Positions 25,367-33,481 of a stretch of DNA of 64,000 bases are shown in pieces; the stretch's first letter is position 1, and each line of letters begins with the position of its first letter. The DNA lies in NCBI GenBank assembly GCA_014204635.1, contig JACHLS010000002.1, forward strand, positions 62,001 through 126,000, given 5' to 3'. The notes under the pieces are model-generated. The model did no database searches. It was not told the DNA's origin and saw only the letters and a list, made by a program, of their open reading frames with translations. Origin of the DNA: Sporosarcina luteola. GTDB taxonomy: Bacteria > Bacillota > Bacilli > Bacillales_A > Planococcaceae. The position numbers were made by a program, and so were the translations under genes.

Positions 25367-26753
25367 GTTGTACCTCCAATTGAGTAGTTTGATATGTGAT
25401 GCAGGCTTGCAACCATGTTTCGATCATGTCCAGACATGTTGCGAAATGGAATTGAGGGAAACCAGCGACTACGTTGTCCGCCGCATAGCCATCCATCTTT
25501 GTTCCACGCATACCTTTTGTTTCATACGCATGCTGCAGGGGTGAGGTTGCTTCGAATGTGGAATAGTGGAACTCATGGCCCTTTGCCAGTCCGTCCGTTC
25601 GGAGCAAGAAGTTTTCGGCACAGCCTTTGATTTCCCGGTAGCCAATTGCCTTCAAGGTTGTATGAATTGTAACGTTACCAGGAATGACGCCGGTCATTTC
25701 TAGTGCTTCGCCGCTCGTCAACGTAATGGACTGCGCCAAAAAGCTGAAACCGCCGCCTTCCGCGAAGGTAGGCATACCACGTTCAATCGCTTCCCGAATG
25801 GATTGTTTTGTCCGTTCACTTTTGCTGACCGCCCCCATGAATTCTTCTGGCAGTCCTCCTCCTATATACAGGCCGCTGCAATTGGGCGGAACCGGCTCAT
25901 TTGCCAAAGGAGAGAAGGGTATAAGTTCAGCGCCGTGTGATTCCAAGAGCTCGAAATTCTCCTGATAATAGGAACTAAAGGCCGCATCTTTTGCAACAGC
26001 AATCCGAACAATGGGCTCTGCTGAGAGGGAAAAGAGCGACTCTTGTTCTGTGAATGTAAGAGGCTCGGCCACTGAAATTTCGAGCAGTTTTTCAAGATCT
26101 ACCGTTTTCGAAATGATGTCGCCGAGCTGATTGAAGAACGAATCGAGCTCGCCGCGTTCAATTGAAGGGATGAGCCCGAGACTGCGTTCTGGAATTTCAA
26201 TTCCTTTCTCGCGCTTTAAATACCCGACAACCGGAATACCGCATTCTTGTTCAATTGCCGTTTTCACAATATGATAATGCCCTTCGCTGCCGACCTGGTT
26301 CACAATGACGCCGACGATATTGGGTTCGGATGATAGCGTTTGAAATCCTTTCACAATAGCTGCTGCGCTTCTTGCCATACTAGCGCAATTGACGACGAGC
26401 AATACCGGACTTTTTGTAAGGACACTGATTTCTGCTGTGCTGCCTACATTGGTTCTTGGATCTTTACCATCGAAAAAACCCATAACCCCTTCCATGATCG
26501 AAATATCAGCATCGCGGCTTGCATGCGTGAAAATGTCTACTACAGTTTTTCGACCGAGCATCCAGCTGTCCAAGTTTCGGGAAATCCGCTTTGTCACAGC
26601 TGTATGATAGGAAGGATCGATATAGTCTGGACCACATTTGAACCCTTGTACGGCCATTCCCTTCTTCATGAGAGCTGCCATTAGCCCAATTGTCAAAGTC
26701 GTTTTTCCGACACCGCTTCCGGTTCCTGCAATGACGATCCTGCGCTTACTCAT
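25353..26753 (-). CDS. cbiA: Cobyrinate a,c-diamide synthase CbiA, nucleophile missing
   Basis: 466-residue CbiA/CobB-family protein. The N-terminal ATPase domain has GTGSGVGKTTLTIGL; the C-terminal class I glutamine amidotransferase-like domain starts near residue 240. In the expected PxxAECGG active-site block this protein reads PTFAEGGGFSFL: the catalytic cysteine is Gly333 (codon GGC at 25755-25757). The later histidine block GHEFHYS is retained. The enzyme normally amidates cobyrinate at a and c using glutamine; here glutaminase activity should be lost, though ammonia might still be used. The start at 26753 overlaps the btuD-cbiZ stop in ATGAGTAA, showing translational coupling. Confidence 0.9.
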   Translation of the reverse strand: MSKRRIVIAGTGSGVGKTTLTIGLMAALMKKGMAVQGFKCGPDYIDPSYHTAVTKRISRNLDSWMLGRKTVVDIFTHASRDADISIMEGVMGFFDGKDPRTNVGSTAEISVLTKSPVLLVVNCASMARSAAAIVKGFQTLSSEPNIVGVIVNQVGSEGHYHIVKTAIEQECGIPVVGYLKREKGIEIPERSLGLIPSIERGELDSFFNQLGDIISKTVDLEKLLEISVAEPLTFTEQESLFSLSAEPIVRIAVAKDAAFSSYYQENFELLESHGAELIPFSPLANEPVPPNCSGLYIGGGLPEEFMGAVSKSERTKQSIREAIERGMPTFAEGGGFSFLAQSITLTSGEALEMTGVIPGNVTIHTTLKAIGYREIKGCAENFLLRTDGLAKGHEFHYSTFEATSPLQHAYETKGMRGTKMDGYAADNVVAGFPQFHFATCLDMIETWLQACITYQTTQLEVQHGEK

Positions 26754-28155
26754 TGATAACCCCATCCTTTTCTTTTACCACCGTGGGCTTTCCTACATGT
26801 TGTTGCAATGCAATCGCGAGTGTTGCTAACACGTGATGCTCAATCTGTGTGCGAGAAATTGCAGTTTCTGTTTTGTGGTTGTTGTAATGTCGTTGACTCG
26901 CGGCTATGGCTAGGCAATCCGTTCTGTCCAGTTCCAAATGGATCCCGGCTTGTTGACACGCTGTCATTTTTGCTTCCGTCGCTGCCATATAAAAATCAAC
27001 TAATGTCTGATCGTTTACTGTGGCATCGATGAAAACGAACATATGAATCGCTTCCCCGATATGGAGGAGCAAGGCGACATCTACACCGTTCACTTGCTGT
27101 TCCACGATGGATGTAGTCATCAAATTCCCGTGGAAGCCAACCCCTAATGCCTGTTCGGCAGGAATGCCGCGAGCCGACATCCAAGCTTTTAGGAACTCAT
27201 AATCGTTTTCATGAAAGGGCTGATTCATGAGGCAAAAATGCTTGAGCCATTGGATGCCTTGGCTATTAGGTGCGTTGGACAGTGTCCGTAGTGAGTTGTT
27301 GAAACGAAGTTCAACACTTGTTTCCGTGCGATTGACGGTGAAGCTTTTTAAAAAAGGAGTCGAATGATCCGCTTCCTCTAATGAAGGCGTCATAAGCAAC
27401 TGGGGTTTGGCGACAATCGGATGCGCTTGTGTTTTGACATCGACTTCATACACTTTTTTTAACTGTGATTCCTTCCGTAAGATATTCACATCGCCCACTT
27501 CAAGGAAGGAGCCTCTATGAAGAAGTGCGACCCGGTCTGCATAGAGGGAAGCGACGTTCAAGTCATGGAGAATAGCGAAAATGGTTAAGCTTTTCGTCCG
27601 TTGCCATTCTTTCAGCATATTTAAAATTTGGAAGGTGTGTTTGATATCCAAGTGATTTGTCGGTTCATCCAATAATAGAATTTCTGGTTCTTGGGCTAAT
27701 GCTTTAGCCAGTAAAACCCGCTGCTTCTCACCGCCGCTTAGTGTTCGGAATTGAACATTACGGAAATGCTCGATCCGTGTGACGCTCATGACAGTATCAA
27801 TCACGTGTCGATCCTCCGAAGACAGCCGCTTGAACATGCCGGTCTGATGTGGGTAACGCCCAAGGCTGACAATTTCCTCTACGGTAAAATCAAATGTCAC
27901 TTGGCTCTCTTGCGCAAGAACGGCCACTTTCCGCGCTTTTTCCAGCTTTGATAGTTGGGTCATCGGTTTTCCATCTAGGAGGATGGATCCGGAAACAATC
28001 GGCAGTTGTCCGGTGATGAGTTTGAACAGCGTTGTTTTACCGCTGCCATTCGGTCCTAATAAGGCAAAAAATTCGCCTTTCTGGATTTCGAAATGAAGGT
28101 CGCGGAGTATCGGTTTCTTTTCATAACCGCCAGCGAGATGTTCGACGGTGATCAT
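26746..28155 (-). CDS. btuD: Corrinoid ABC transporter ATPase fused to CbiZ-like domain
   Basis: 469-residue fusion. Residues 1-255 are a complete BtuD/FecE-type ATPase: Walker A GPNGSGKTT (about 34-42), LSGGEKQR signature (about 138), LLLDEPTNHLD and the switch His in FAILHDLN. Residues about 270-460 resemble adenosylcobinamide amidohydrolase CbiZ: LRTLSNAPNSQG, FIDATVNDQTLVDFYMAATEAKM and TDCLAIAA. The usual Gly-rich ATGTGTD stretch of CbiZ is here only DRTD, so activity is uncertain. B. subtilis YvrA has the same general fusion. CbiZ opens a salvage route in which the side chain of cobinamide is removed to give cobyric acid. ATGA overlap with btuC. Confidence 0.88.
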   Translation of the reverse strand: MITVEHLAGGYEKKPILRDLHFEIQKGEFFALLGPNGSGKTTLFKLITGQLPIVSGSILLDGKPMTQLSKLEKARKVAVLAQESQVTFDFTVEEIVSLGRYPHQTGMFKRLSSEDRHVIDTVMSVTRIEHFRNVQFRTLSGGEKQRVLLAKALAQEPEILLLDEPTNHLDIKHTFQILNMLKEWQRTKSLTIFAILHDLNVASLYADRVALLHRGSFLEVGDVNILRKESQLKKVYEVDVKTQAHPIVAKPQLLMTPSLEEADHSTPFLKSFTVNRTETSVELRFNNSLRTLSNAPNSQGIQWLKHFCLMNQPFHENDYEFLKAWMSARGIPAEQALGVGFHGNLMTTSIVEQQVNGVDVALLLHIGEAIHMFVFIDATVNDQTLVDFYMAATEAKMTACQQAGIHLELDRTDCLAIAASQRHYNNHKTETAISRTQIEHHVLATLAIALQQHVGKPTVVKEKDGVINE

Positions 28156-29222
28156 CGGCTTTCCCCTCTTCCCATTCGGTCTCGAATTAATAGAAACGCA
28201 AACACCGGTGCACCTATCAAGGCGGTGATGACGCCAATCGGCAATTCTTTCGGCGCGATCATAGTCCTGGCAAGCAAATCAGCCAATACAAGGAACGCAC
28301 CGCCGAGCAGCATGGAAAGCGGCAGGACATTTCTGTGGTTAGGACCGGTCATGAGCCGCACAAGGTGGGGGACAACCAAACCAACAAATCCAATCGATCC
28401 AGAAACAGCGACCGCCGAACCCGTTAAGAGCGACGCACCAATCAAAATGAAGACTTTTCCCCGTTTCACATTGACTCCAATGTGATCGGCAGCTTCTTCA
28501 CCAAGGGCCAAGGCATTGAGTTCCCGAGAGTGGGCAAGCAGAATTATGGCGCCAATTATGAGGAAGGGGATGATCAACTGAACGTGGCTCCAACCTCGCA
28601 TTGCGACGCTTCCGTAGAGCCAGTAAATGATTTGGGCCATCGCATCACGGTCTCCAAGAGCGATCATCAAGGAAGTGAGCGCCCCCACGAAAGCACCGAC
28701 AATAATCCCTGCTAGAATGATCGTTTCAATTGCCAGACTTCTACTGCTTAACCGGACAAGCCCGAAGACCACGAATAACGTGAGAAATCCGCATATAATC
28801 GCTACGACAGGCAGTGTATATCCGCCCAGGCCCCAAATGGTGTATTGGAAAAATAAAACTGTCACAGCGCCTAAAGCCGAACCTGATGAAACTCCAATTG
28901 TATAAGGATCCGCCAAAGGATTTCGAAGAAGCCCTTGGAAGGCGGCCCCTGCAATTGACAGGGAGGCGCCTACAAGAAAGGCTAATAACACTCGAGGAAC
29001 ACGGATGTTCCAAATGATCAGTTCTTCATTCTTTGGAACATCTGCCAGCCAGCCGAGGCCGAATGTTTTTTCTGCAATGATATGTAGAATGGTGGCAATC
29101 GGGAATTTCACACTGCTGATGAATACGCCGAGAAGGGTTGCACAAAGTACAACCCCGATACTTCCAATAAAAAGCCAAGCGATTTTATTCCCCAAAAACT
29201 TCTGGATAAATGAGTTTCGCAA
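28152..29222 (-). CDS. btuC: Corrinoid ABC transporter permease (FecCD/BtuC family)
   Basis: About 356-residue membrane permease with ten predicted helices. Family marks include RVPRVLLAFLVGASLSIAGAAFQGLLRNPLADPYTIGVSSGSALGA and the coupling/cytoplasmic GSIGFVGLVVPHLVR. It pairs with the BtuD ATPase to import corrinoids delivered by BtuF. I favour the TTG at 29222 because AAGGAG sits 9 bp upstream inside the end of btuF; the in-frame TTG at 29240 overlaps that site. The start region therefore overlaps btuF by 38 bp. Stop and btuD start share ATGA. Confidence 0.9.
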   Translation of the reverse strand: MRNSFIQKFLGNKIAWLFIGSIGVVLCATLLGVFISSVKFPIATILHIIAEKTFGLGWLADVPKNEELIIWNIRVPRVLLAFLVGASLSIAGAAFQGLLRNPLADPYTIGVSSGSALGAVTVLFFQYTIWGLGGYTLPVVAIICGFLTLFVVFGLVRLSSRSLAIETIILAGIIVGAFVGALTSLMIALGDRDAMAQIIYWLYGSVAMRGWSHVQLIIPFLIIGAIILLAHSRELNALALGEEAADHIGVNVKRGKVFILIGASLLTGSAVAVSGSIGFVGLVVPHLVRLMTGPNHRNVLPLSMLLGGAFLVLADLLARTMIAPKELPIGVITALIGAPVFAFLLIRDRMGRGESR

Positions 29223-30198
29223 GTTGCTCGACTCCTTCAATTAGACGGGGACCCGGACGTGTGACGGTATCGCTGTCAACATCAAAAACTTGTTTGTTTT
29301 TAATAGCATTGACTTCCTGCCATCCATCACGTGCCAATACGCCTTCCGCCGGATTGTCCACATAGTAGCCATACGTTGTAATAATGACATCAGGATTTAG
29401 GGCGACAATTTCTTCTTCGGTAAGTTTTACCCAGCCTTCATGATCTGCCGCAGCATTGACAGCGTGAATGGTTTCCAGCATTTCATGCATGAATGTATTT
29501 GTGCCAGTCGTATAGATATCAGGTCCAGGAGATACTTCAACCCATACTTTTTTCGGCTCTGTAATCTCCTTCGCTTTTTCTTCAATCGCAGCACGGCGGT
29601 CTTTCATATCCTGGATAATTTCTTCTGCTTTATCTGGCGTGCCAGTGGCAGCCGCAAGCATTCTCATCGTTTGGTAGGCGTCCTCAAATGATGTGGCGCT
29701 GCCTGTTACAACGACTTTGATTCCTGCTTCTTCATATTGTTTTAAAATATCTTGATGATTGTCGAAATGGTACTTCGTCGCAAAGACAACATCCGGTTGA
29801 AGTGTCATGATCAGCTCAGCGTCCATATCCTGACCGCCCACTTTTTGGACTTCGAGCGCTTCTGTCGGGTAGTTGCAGTAATCTGATACACCGATGAGAC
29901 GGTCACCCGCACCGAGTGCGTATAAAATTTCCGTCGTGCTCGTTTGAATGGAGATAAGGGTTTCAGGATCCTTTTCAATCGTCACTTCACGGCCGACGTC
30001 ATCGGTAAATGTCACAGGAAAAAGGTGACTATCCTGCTCTTCCCCTTGTGTTTTGTCAGTTGTTTCTGTTGTTGGTGTTTCATCTTGAGCTTGCTGTTTC
30101 GGGGACTCGTCCGATTTCGATCCGCAGCCTGCTAACAGCGCTAAGGATAGAACGACAAACAGACTAAACAAGCCCCAACGCTTCATCATGTTGTTCAA
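29185..30198 (-). CDS. btuF: Corrinoid-binding lipoprotein (BtuF-like)
   Basis: About 337-residue extracytoplasmic solute-binding lipoprotein of the helical-backbone (class III) type. Signal peptide with lipobox LLAGC is followed by an acidic/Gln/Thr-rich linker and the periplasmic-binding-protein fold (about 70-330; ALGAGDRLIGVSDYCNYP, LQPDVVFATKYH, VIITTYGYYVDNP). The TTG start at 30198 has AGGAGG 7 bp upstream; ATGs at 30189/30186 are too far from it. First gene after the cobalamin riboswitch, so corrinoids rather than iron-siderophores are the likely ligand. Confidence 0.9.
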   Translation of the reverse strand: MNNMMKRWGLFSLFVVLSLALLAGCGSKSDESPKQQAQDETPTTETTDKTQGEEQDSHLFPVTFTDDVGREVTIEKDPETLISIQTSTTEILYALGAGDRLIGVSDYCNYPTEALEVQKVGGQDMDAELIMTLQPDVVFATKYHFDNHQDILKQYEEAGIKVVVTGSATSFEDAYQTMRMLAAATGTPDKAEEIIQDMKDRRAAIEEKAKEITEPKKVWVEVSPGPDIYTTGTNTFMHEMLETIHAVNAAADHEGWVKLTEEEIVALNPDVIITTYGYYVDNPAEGVLARDGWQEVNAIKNKQVFDVDSDTVTRPGPRLIEGVEQLAKLIYPEVFGE

Positions 30199-30225
30199 AC
30201 TATTTTCCTCCTCTGGATTGAACAT

Positions 30226-30257
30226 TAAAAAAGCGCTTTTCCCCGGAAGGAAAGCGC
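30226..30257 (-). terminator. Riboswitch expression-platform terminator
   Basis: On the minus strand a GCGCTTTCC / GGAAAAGCGC hairpin is followed by TTTTTT, between the aptamer and the btuF start. It is the expected transcriptional off-switch when cobalamin is bound. Confidence 0.8.
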
Positions 30258-30344
30258 ATGAAAAGAAAGACCGGCAAATATCCGATCATTACGGACAGCA
30301 ATCTGACACTTCAAGCAATCCCATTCCCGGGGATGCTGATAATC

Positions 30345-30500
30345 GAAATAGGCAGGTCTCCTGACTTACGACGTAACGGAAAGCCACTCCTTCCCATGCT
30401 TTTGGCACAGTGGACTCATGTGGTGTTCCTAATCGATTACAGTGACGGGTTCGTGTTGGACTCTCACCAACTTCCCTCTTCGTCTCAAATAGCTATGAAA
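30345..30500 (-). promoter_or_regulatory. Cobalamin riboswitch
   Basis: Read on the minus strand, the conserved elements appear in order: GGGAAG then GGTGAGAGTCC, ACCCGTCACTGTAA, GGGAAGGAGTGGC, and the B12 box AAGTCAGGAGACCTGCC (about 30353-30369). The spacing matches the class of adenosylcobalamin aptamers. Downstream lies an intrinsic terminator and then btuF, so binding of cobalamin should switch the five-gene operon off. Exact P1 boundaries are uncertain by some 20 bp. Confidence 0.93.
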
Positions 30501-30558
30501 CTGCTAAATGAGAAACCTAAATCTACTACTATTCTTTTTTAATGTAGTGATCCATCCA

Positions 30559-30587
30559 AGTATATAGAAATATGAATCGTTTGTAAA
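30559..30587 (-). promoter_or_regulatory. Sigma-A promoter of the cobalamin operon
   Basis: TTTACA (30582-30587) and TATACT (30559-30564) on the minus strand with a 17-bp spacer, placing the transcript start near 30552, about 50 bp before the aptamer. The stretch 30588-30896 upstream shows no further feature that I can support. Confidence 0.65.
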
Positions 30588-30896
30588 ATTTATTTAAAAT
30601 AGTAGAAGCACACCTATTTGAGTCAAATATCTTTCTATGTAGACGCCCACTTTACTCTCCTCATCCTGCGTTTTCGTTGGAAGGAGGGGAACTGCCTGGA
30701 CGCTCTTTCTTGGAGAGCTTCTTTGAAAACTTCGTAAGATTGAGATCTAATATTTTACCATTTTCAGGCGAGTGAAATAGTGAAAGGGATTCGGCATAAA
30801 AGTGTATGAAAGAAGGAAAGAAAAGTTCATACAAAATAGACGGTGAATTTATATAATTCTGATTATATACTAGCTGTAATGATAGGAAGATAGTTT

Positions 30897-31031
30897 GTGA
30901 ATCCTTTTCAGCAAAGACCTCTCATTGGAATGAAAAATTTAATGAGCGGGCGCACCATGGCAATAGTAACGAATCACGATACGGACGCAATATCAGTAGC
31001 TGTCGGTGTCGGAAGACGCAATGAATCATGA
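30897..31031 (+). CDS. Possible 44-residue leader ORF upstream of doeA
   Basis: GTG-started frame of 44 codons (MNPFQQRPLIG... ending GRRNES) with AGGAAG about 7 bp upstream; it stops 17 bp before the DoeA-like start, right in front of that gene's GGAGG. It has no membrane segment and no recognised family; the middle, AIVTNHDTDAISV, loosely recalls YVTN repeats, which may be chance. It could be a leader peptide or not a gene at all. Confidence 0.3.
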   Translation: MNPFQQRPLIGMKNLMSGRTMAIVTNHDTDAISVAVGVGRRNES

Positions 31032-31047
31032 TGAGGAGGGTTTGTAG

Positions 31048-32238
31048 ATGATGCCGTTTAGTTTGGAGGAATATCAAGACCGTTTACGTAAGACGAAAGC
31101 CAGCATGCAGAAGATGGGGATCGATGTCTTGTTGATCACAGATCCAGCCAATATGAACTACTTATCGGGATACGATGGTTGGTCATTTTATGTGGATCAA
31201 ATGCTCATTGTTATCGCGGATGAGGAAGAACCGATTTGGATCGGAAGGAAGATGGATGCGAATGCAGCGATCGCGACAACCTGGTTAAAACCGCAACATG
31301 TGCTGTATTATCCGGAAGACCATATCCATTCGACTGTGAAGCACCCGATGGATTACATTGCATCGGTTTTGAAAGATTTCCGCCAAGCCGAACGGCGCAT
31401 CGGAGTCGAAATGGCTTCCTATTATTTTTCGGCACTTGCCTATGTGAAATTAAAAGAGAATCTGCCAAATGCAAAGTTCCAGGATGCAAGCTTGCTCGTC
31501 AATTGGGTACGCATAGTGAAATCAGAACAGGAAATCGAGTACATCCGAAGGGCGGCAACGATTGCGGGCCTCGGTATGGAGACGGCAGTCGCCATGATTC
31601 AGGAAGGGACGCGGGAATGTGATGCAGCGGCGGCCATCTTCAAAAGTTTAGTAACTGGCACGGATAGTTACGGAGGGGACTATCCATCCATCGTCCCTCT
31701 GCTTCCAGCCGGAAAGAATACGTCGACTCCTCATTTAACGTGGACAGACCGCAAATATTCGAGGAATGAGATTGTCATCATTGAGCTTGCCGGTTGTCAC
31801 CAGCGGTATCATGCCCCCATGGCCAGAACCGTTTCCCTCGGAAAACCATCAGAAGAGGTAATGGATGTGTCCAACATTTTGGTGGAAGGGCTAAATGCCG
31901 CATTAGAGCTAATTAAGCCGGGTGTGACATTAGAGGAAGTGGAATATGCATGGAACCGTGTCATTTCCAAACATGGCATCGTTAAGGAATCGCGGCTCGG
32001 TTATCCCATCGGCATTGGTTACCCGCCGGATTGGGGCGAACATACGGCGAGCATTCGAAAAGGGGACGGAACCGTGCTCGAGCCTAATATGGCTTTTCAT
32101 ATGATTCCGGGTCTTTGGTTCGATGATTATGGAATAGAAATTAGTGAAACATTCCGTGTGACTGAGGACGGCTGCGAAGTGCTGACAGACTTCCAGCGGG
32201 GGTTGATTGTAAAGGATCAGTTTCACATCGCAATGTAA
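31048..32238 (+). CDS. doeA: Ectoine hydrolase DoeA-like (M24 family)
   Basis: 396-residue protein of the M24 (pita-bread) fold. It carries blocks that I know from DoeA/EutD ectoine hydrolases rather than prolidases: ANMNYLSGYDGWSFYVDQ near the start, KHPMDYIAS, GGDYPSIVPLLPAG, PHLTWTDR and GYPIGIGYPPDWGEHTASI, then PGLWFDDYGIEISE. DoeA opens the ectoine ring to N-acetyl-2,4-diaminobutyrate. GGAGG lies 8 bp before the ATG. First gene of a five-gene same-strand operon whose other products fit the remaining steps. A general Xaa-Pro peptidase is the alternative but fits the motifs and context less well. Confidence 0.85.
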   Translation: MMPFSLEEYQDRLRKTKASMQKMGIDVLLITDPANMNYLSGYDGWSFYVDQMLIVIADEEEPIWIGRKMDANAAIATTWLKPQHVLYYPEDHIHSTVKHPMDYIASVLKDFRQAERRIGVEMASYYFSALAYVKLKENLPNAKFQDASLLVNWVRIVKSEQEIEYIRRAATIAGLGMETAVAMIQEGTRECDAAAAIFKSLVTGTDSYGGDYPSIVPLLPAGKNTSTPHLTWTDRKYSRNEIVIIELAGCHQRYHAPMARTVSLGKPSEEVMDVSNILVEGLNAALELIKPGVTLEEVEYAWNRVISKHGIVKESRLGYPIGIGYPPDWGEHTASIRKGDGTVLEPNMAFHMIPGLWFDDYGIEISETFRVTEDGCEVLTDFQRGLIVKDQFHIAM

Positions 32239-32260
32239 GTCCATGGAGGGGGGCATGGTG

Positions 32261-33454
32261 ATGCAAGTAAGAAAAATGAAAACGGTTACAAATAATGAGC
32301 TGCAACAGCAGTTGATTACATGGAGACGCCGCCTCCATCAATATCCTGAGTTGAGTTTTGAGGAACATGAGACGGCCCGTTATGCAGCAGACATACTTTC
32401 TTCATTTGATGGAATTTCGATCCGAACAGGTCTTGGCGGTACTGGCATAGTGGCGACCCTTTCAAATGGCATCGGTAAAACAATTGCGATCCGGGCTGAT
32501 ATGGATGCGTTGCCGATTGCGGAAGAGAACGACCACGAGTATCGTTCCTTACACGATGGAGTCATGCATGCGTGTGGCCATGATGCCCATACTGCCATCC
32601 TGCTTGGAGTTGCCAAACAACTTGCAGAGAAGGCCGCCCACGACGCATGGCAGGGGACCGTCCGGCTTATTTTCCAGCCAGCGGAAGAAGCAACGGATTC
32701 AGAAGGCTATTCCGGCGCTCCGCGTATGCTCGAAGCCGGCGTATTGGAAGGAGTGGACGCCGTCATCGCTCTCCATGTATGTCCTTGGCATCCAGTCGGC
32801 ACGATTCAAATTAATGATGGGCCAAGCATGGCAAGCGTGGATGTATTCCATGCCGACATTTTCGGAAGCGGCGGCCATGCTGGATATCCACACTTGGGGA
32901 CCGACCCGGTCTGGATGCTCGGCACCATACTACAAGCATTTTATGGACTGTCATCCAGGAGAATTTCCCCGCTAGACACCGCCGTCGCAAGTATTGGGAA
33001 GATCCAAGCGGGATCGGCGAGCAATGTCATACCGGAGAAAGTCAATGTTACAGGCACGATAAGAGCGTACTCACCAACAGTACGGGAGCAATTGATTGGA
33101 GAAGTCGAACAGGCATTTAAACTTGCCGAGACGTTGGGCGGCAAGTATCAATTCAAAGTGGAACGGGGCGAACCTGCCCTTGTCAATAATCCGGCTGTCA
33201 ATCGTATCATCCGCAAGGCTGCCGAATCCTGCATTCCCGAGGTGATTATAAAAGAGGGACCATTCGGCATGGGCGGAGAGGATTTTGCTTATATGACGCA
33301 GGCGGTGCCAGGTTCCATGTTCTTTCTAGGATGTGCATTTCCGGAAGGAGGCCAGCGCGATCTCCATACCAATCGTTTCGATATTGACGAACGGTGCTTG
33401 ACGATGGGAGTCGACATTTTGACAGAAGCTGCGATGGAATTGCTGGATAGTTGA
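32261..33454 (+). CDS. M20 deacetylase, probable N-acetyl-diaminobutyrate deacetylase
   Basis: About 397-residue M20D amidohydrolase. Metal-binding and catalytic motifs are intact: RADMDALPIAEEN (about 76-88), HACGHDAHTAILLG (about 98-111), QPAEEATDSEG (about 135) and GMGGEDFAYM near the C-terminus; a dimerisation/lid domain sits between. In the ectoine route this would be the DoeB2-type enzyme that deacetylates the DoeA product to 2,4-diaminobutyrate. The role is inferred from position between DoeA and ALDH genes; in isolation it would be called a hippurate hydrolase-like protein. Several starts compete (32243, 32255, 32261); 32261 has the best spacing to GGAGG. Confidence 0.85.
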   Translation: MQVRKMKTVTNNELQQQLITWRRRLHQYPELSFEEHETARYAADILSSFDGISIRTGLGGTGIVATLSNGIGKTIAIRADMDALPIAEENDHEYRSLHDGVMHACGHDAHTAILLGVAKQLAEKAAHDAWQGTVRLIFQPAEEATDSEGYSGAPRMLEAGVLEGVDAVIALHVCPWHPVGTIQINDGPSMASVDVFHADIFGSGGHAGYPHLGTDPVWMLGTILQAFYGLSSRRISPLDTAVASIGKIQAGSASNVIPEKVNVTGTIRAYSPTVREQLIGEVEQAFKLAETLGGKYQFKVERGEPALVNNPAVNRIIRKAAESCIPEVIIKEGPFGMGGEDFAYMTQAVPGSMFFLGCAFPEGGQRDLHTNRFDIDERCLTMGVDILTEAAMELLDS

Positions 33455-33481
33455 TAGACATAACGAGAGGAGCGATGACAG

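Noticed and set aside
29185..30198. Iron-siderophore binding protein
   Set aside because: The cobalamin riboswitch and the cbiZ, cbiA and cobO genes in the same operon make corrinoids the better ligand.
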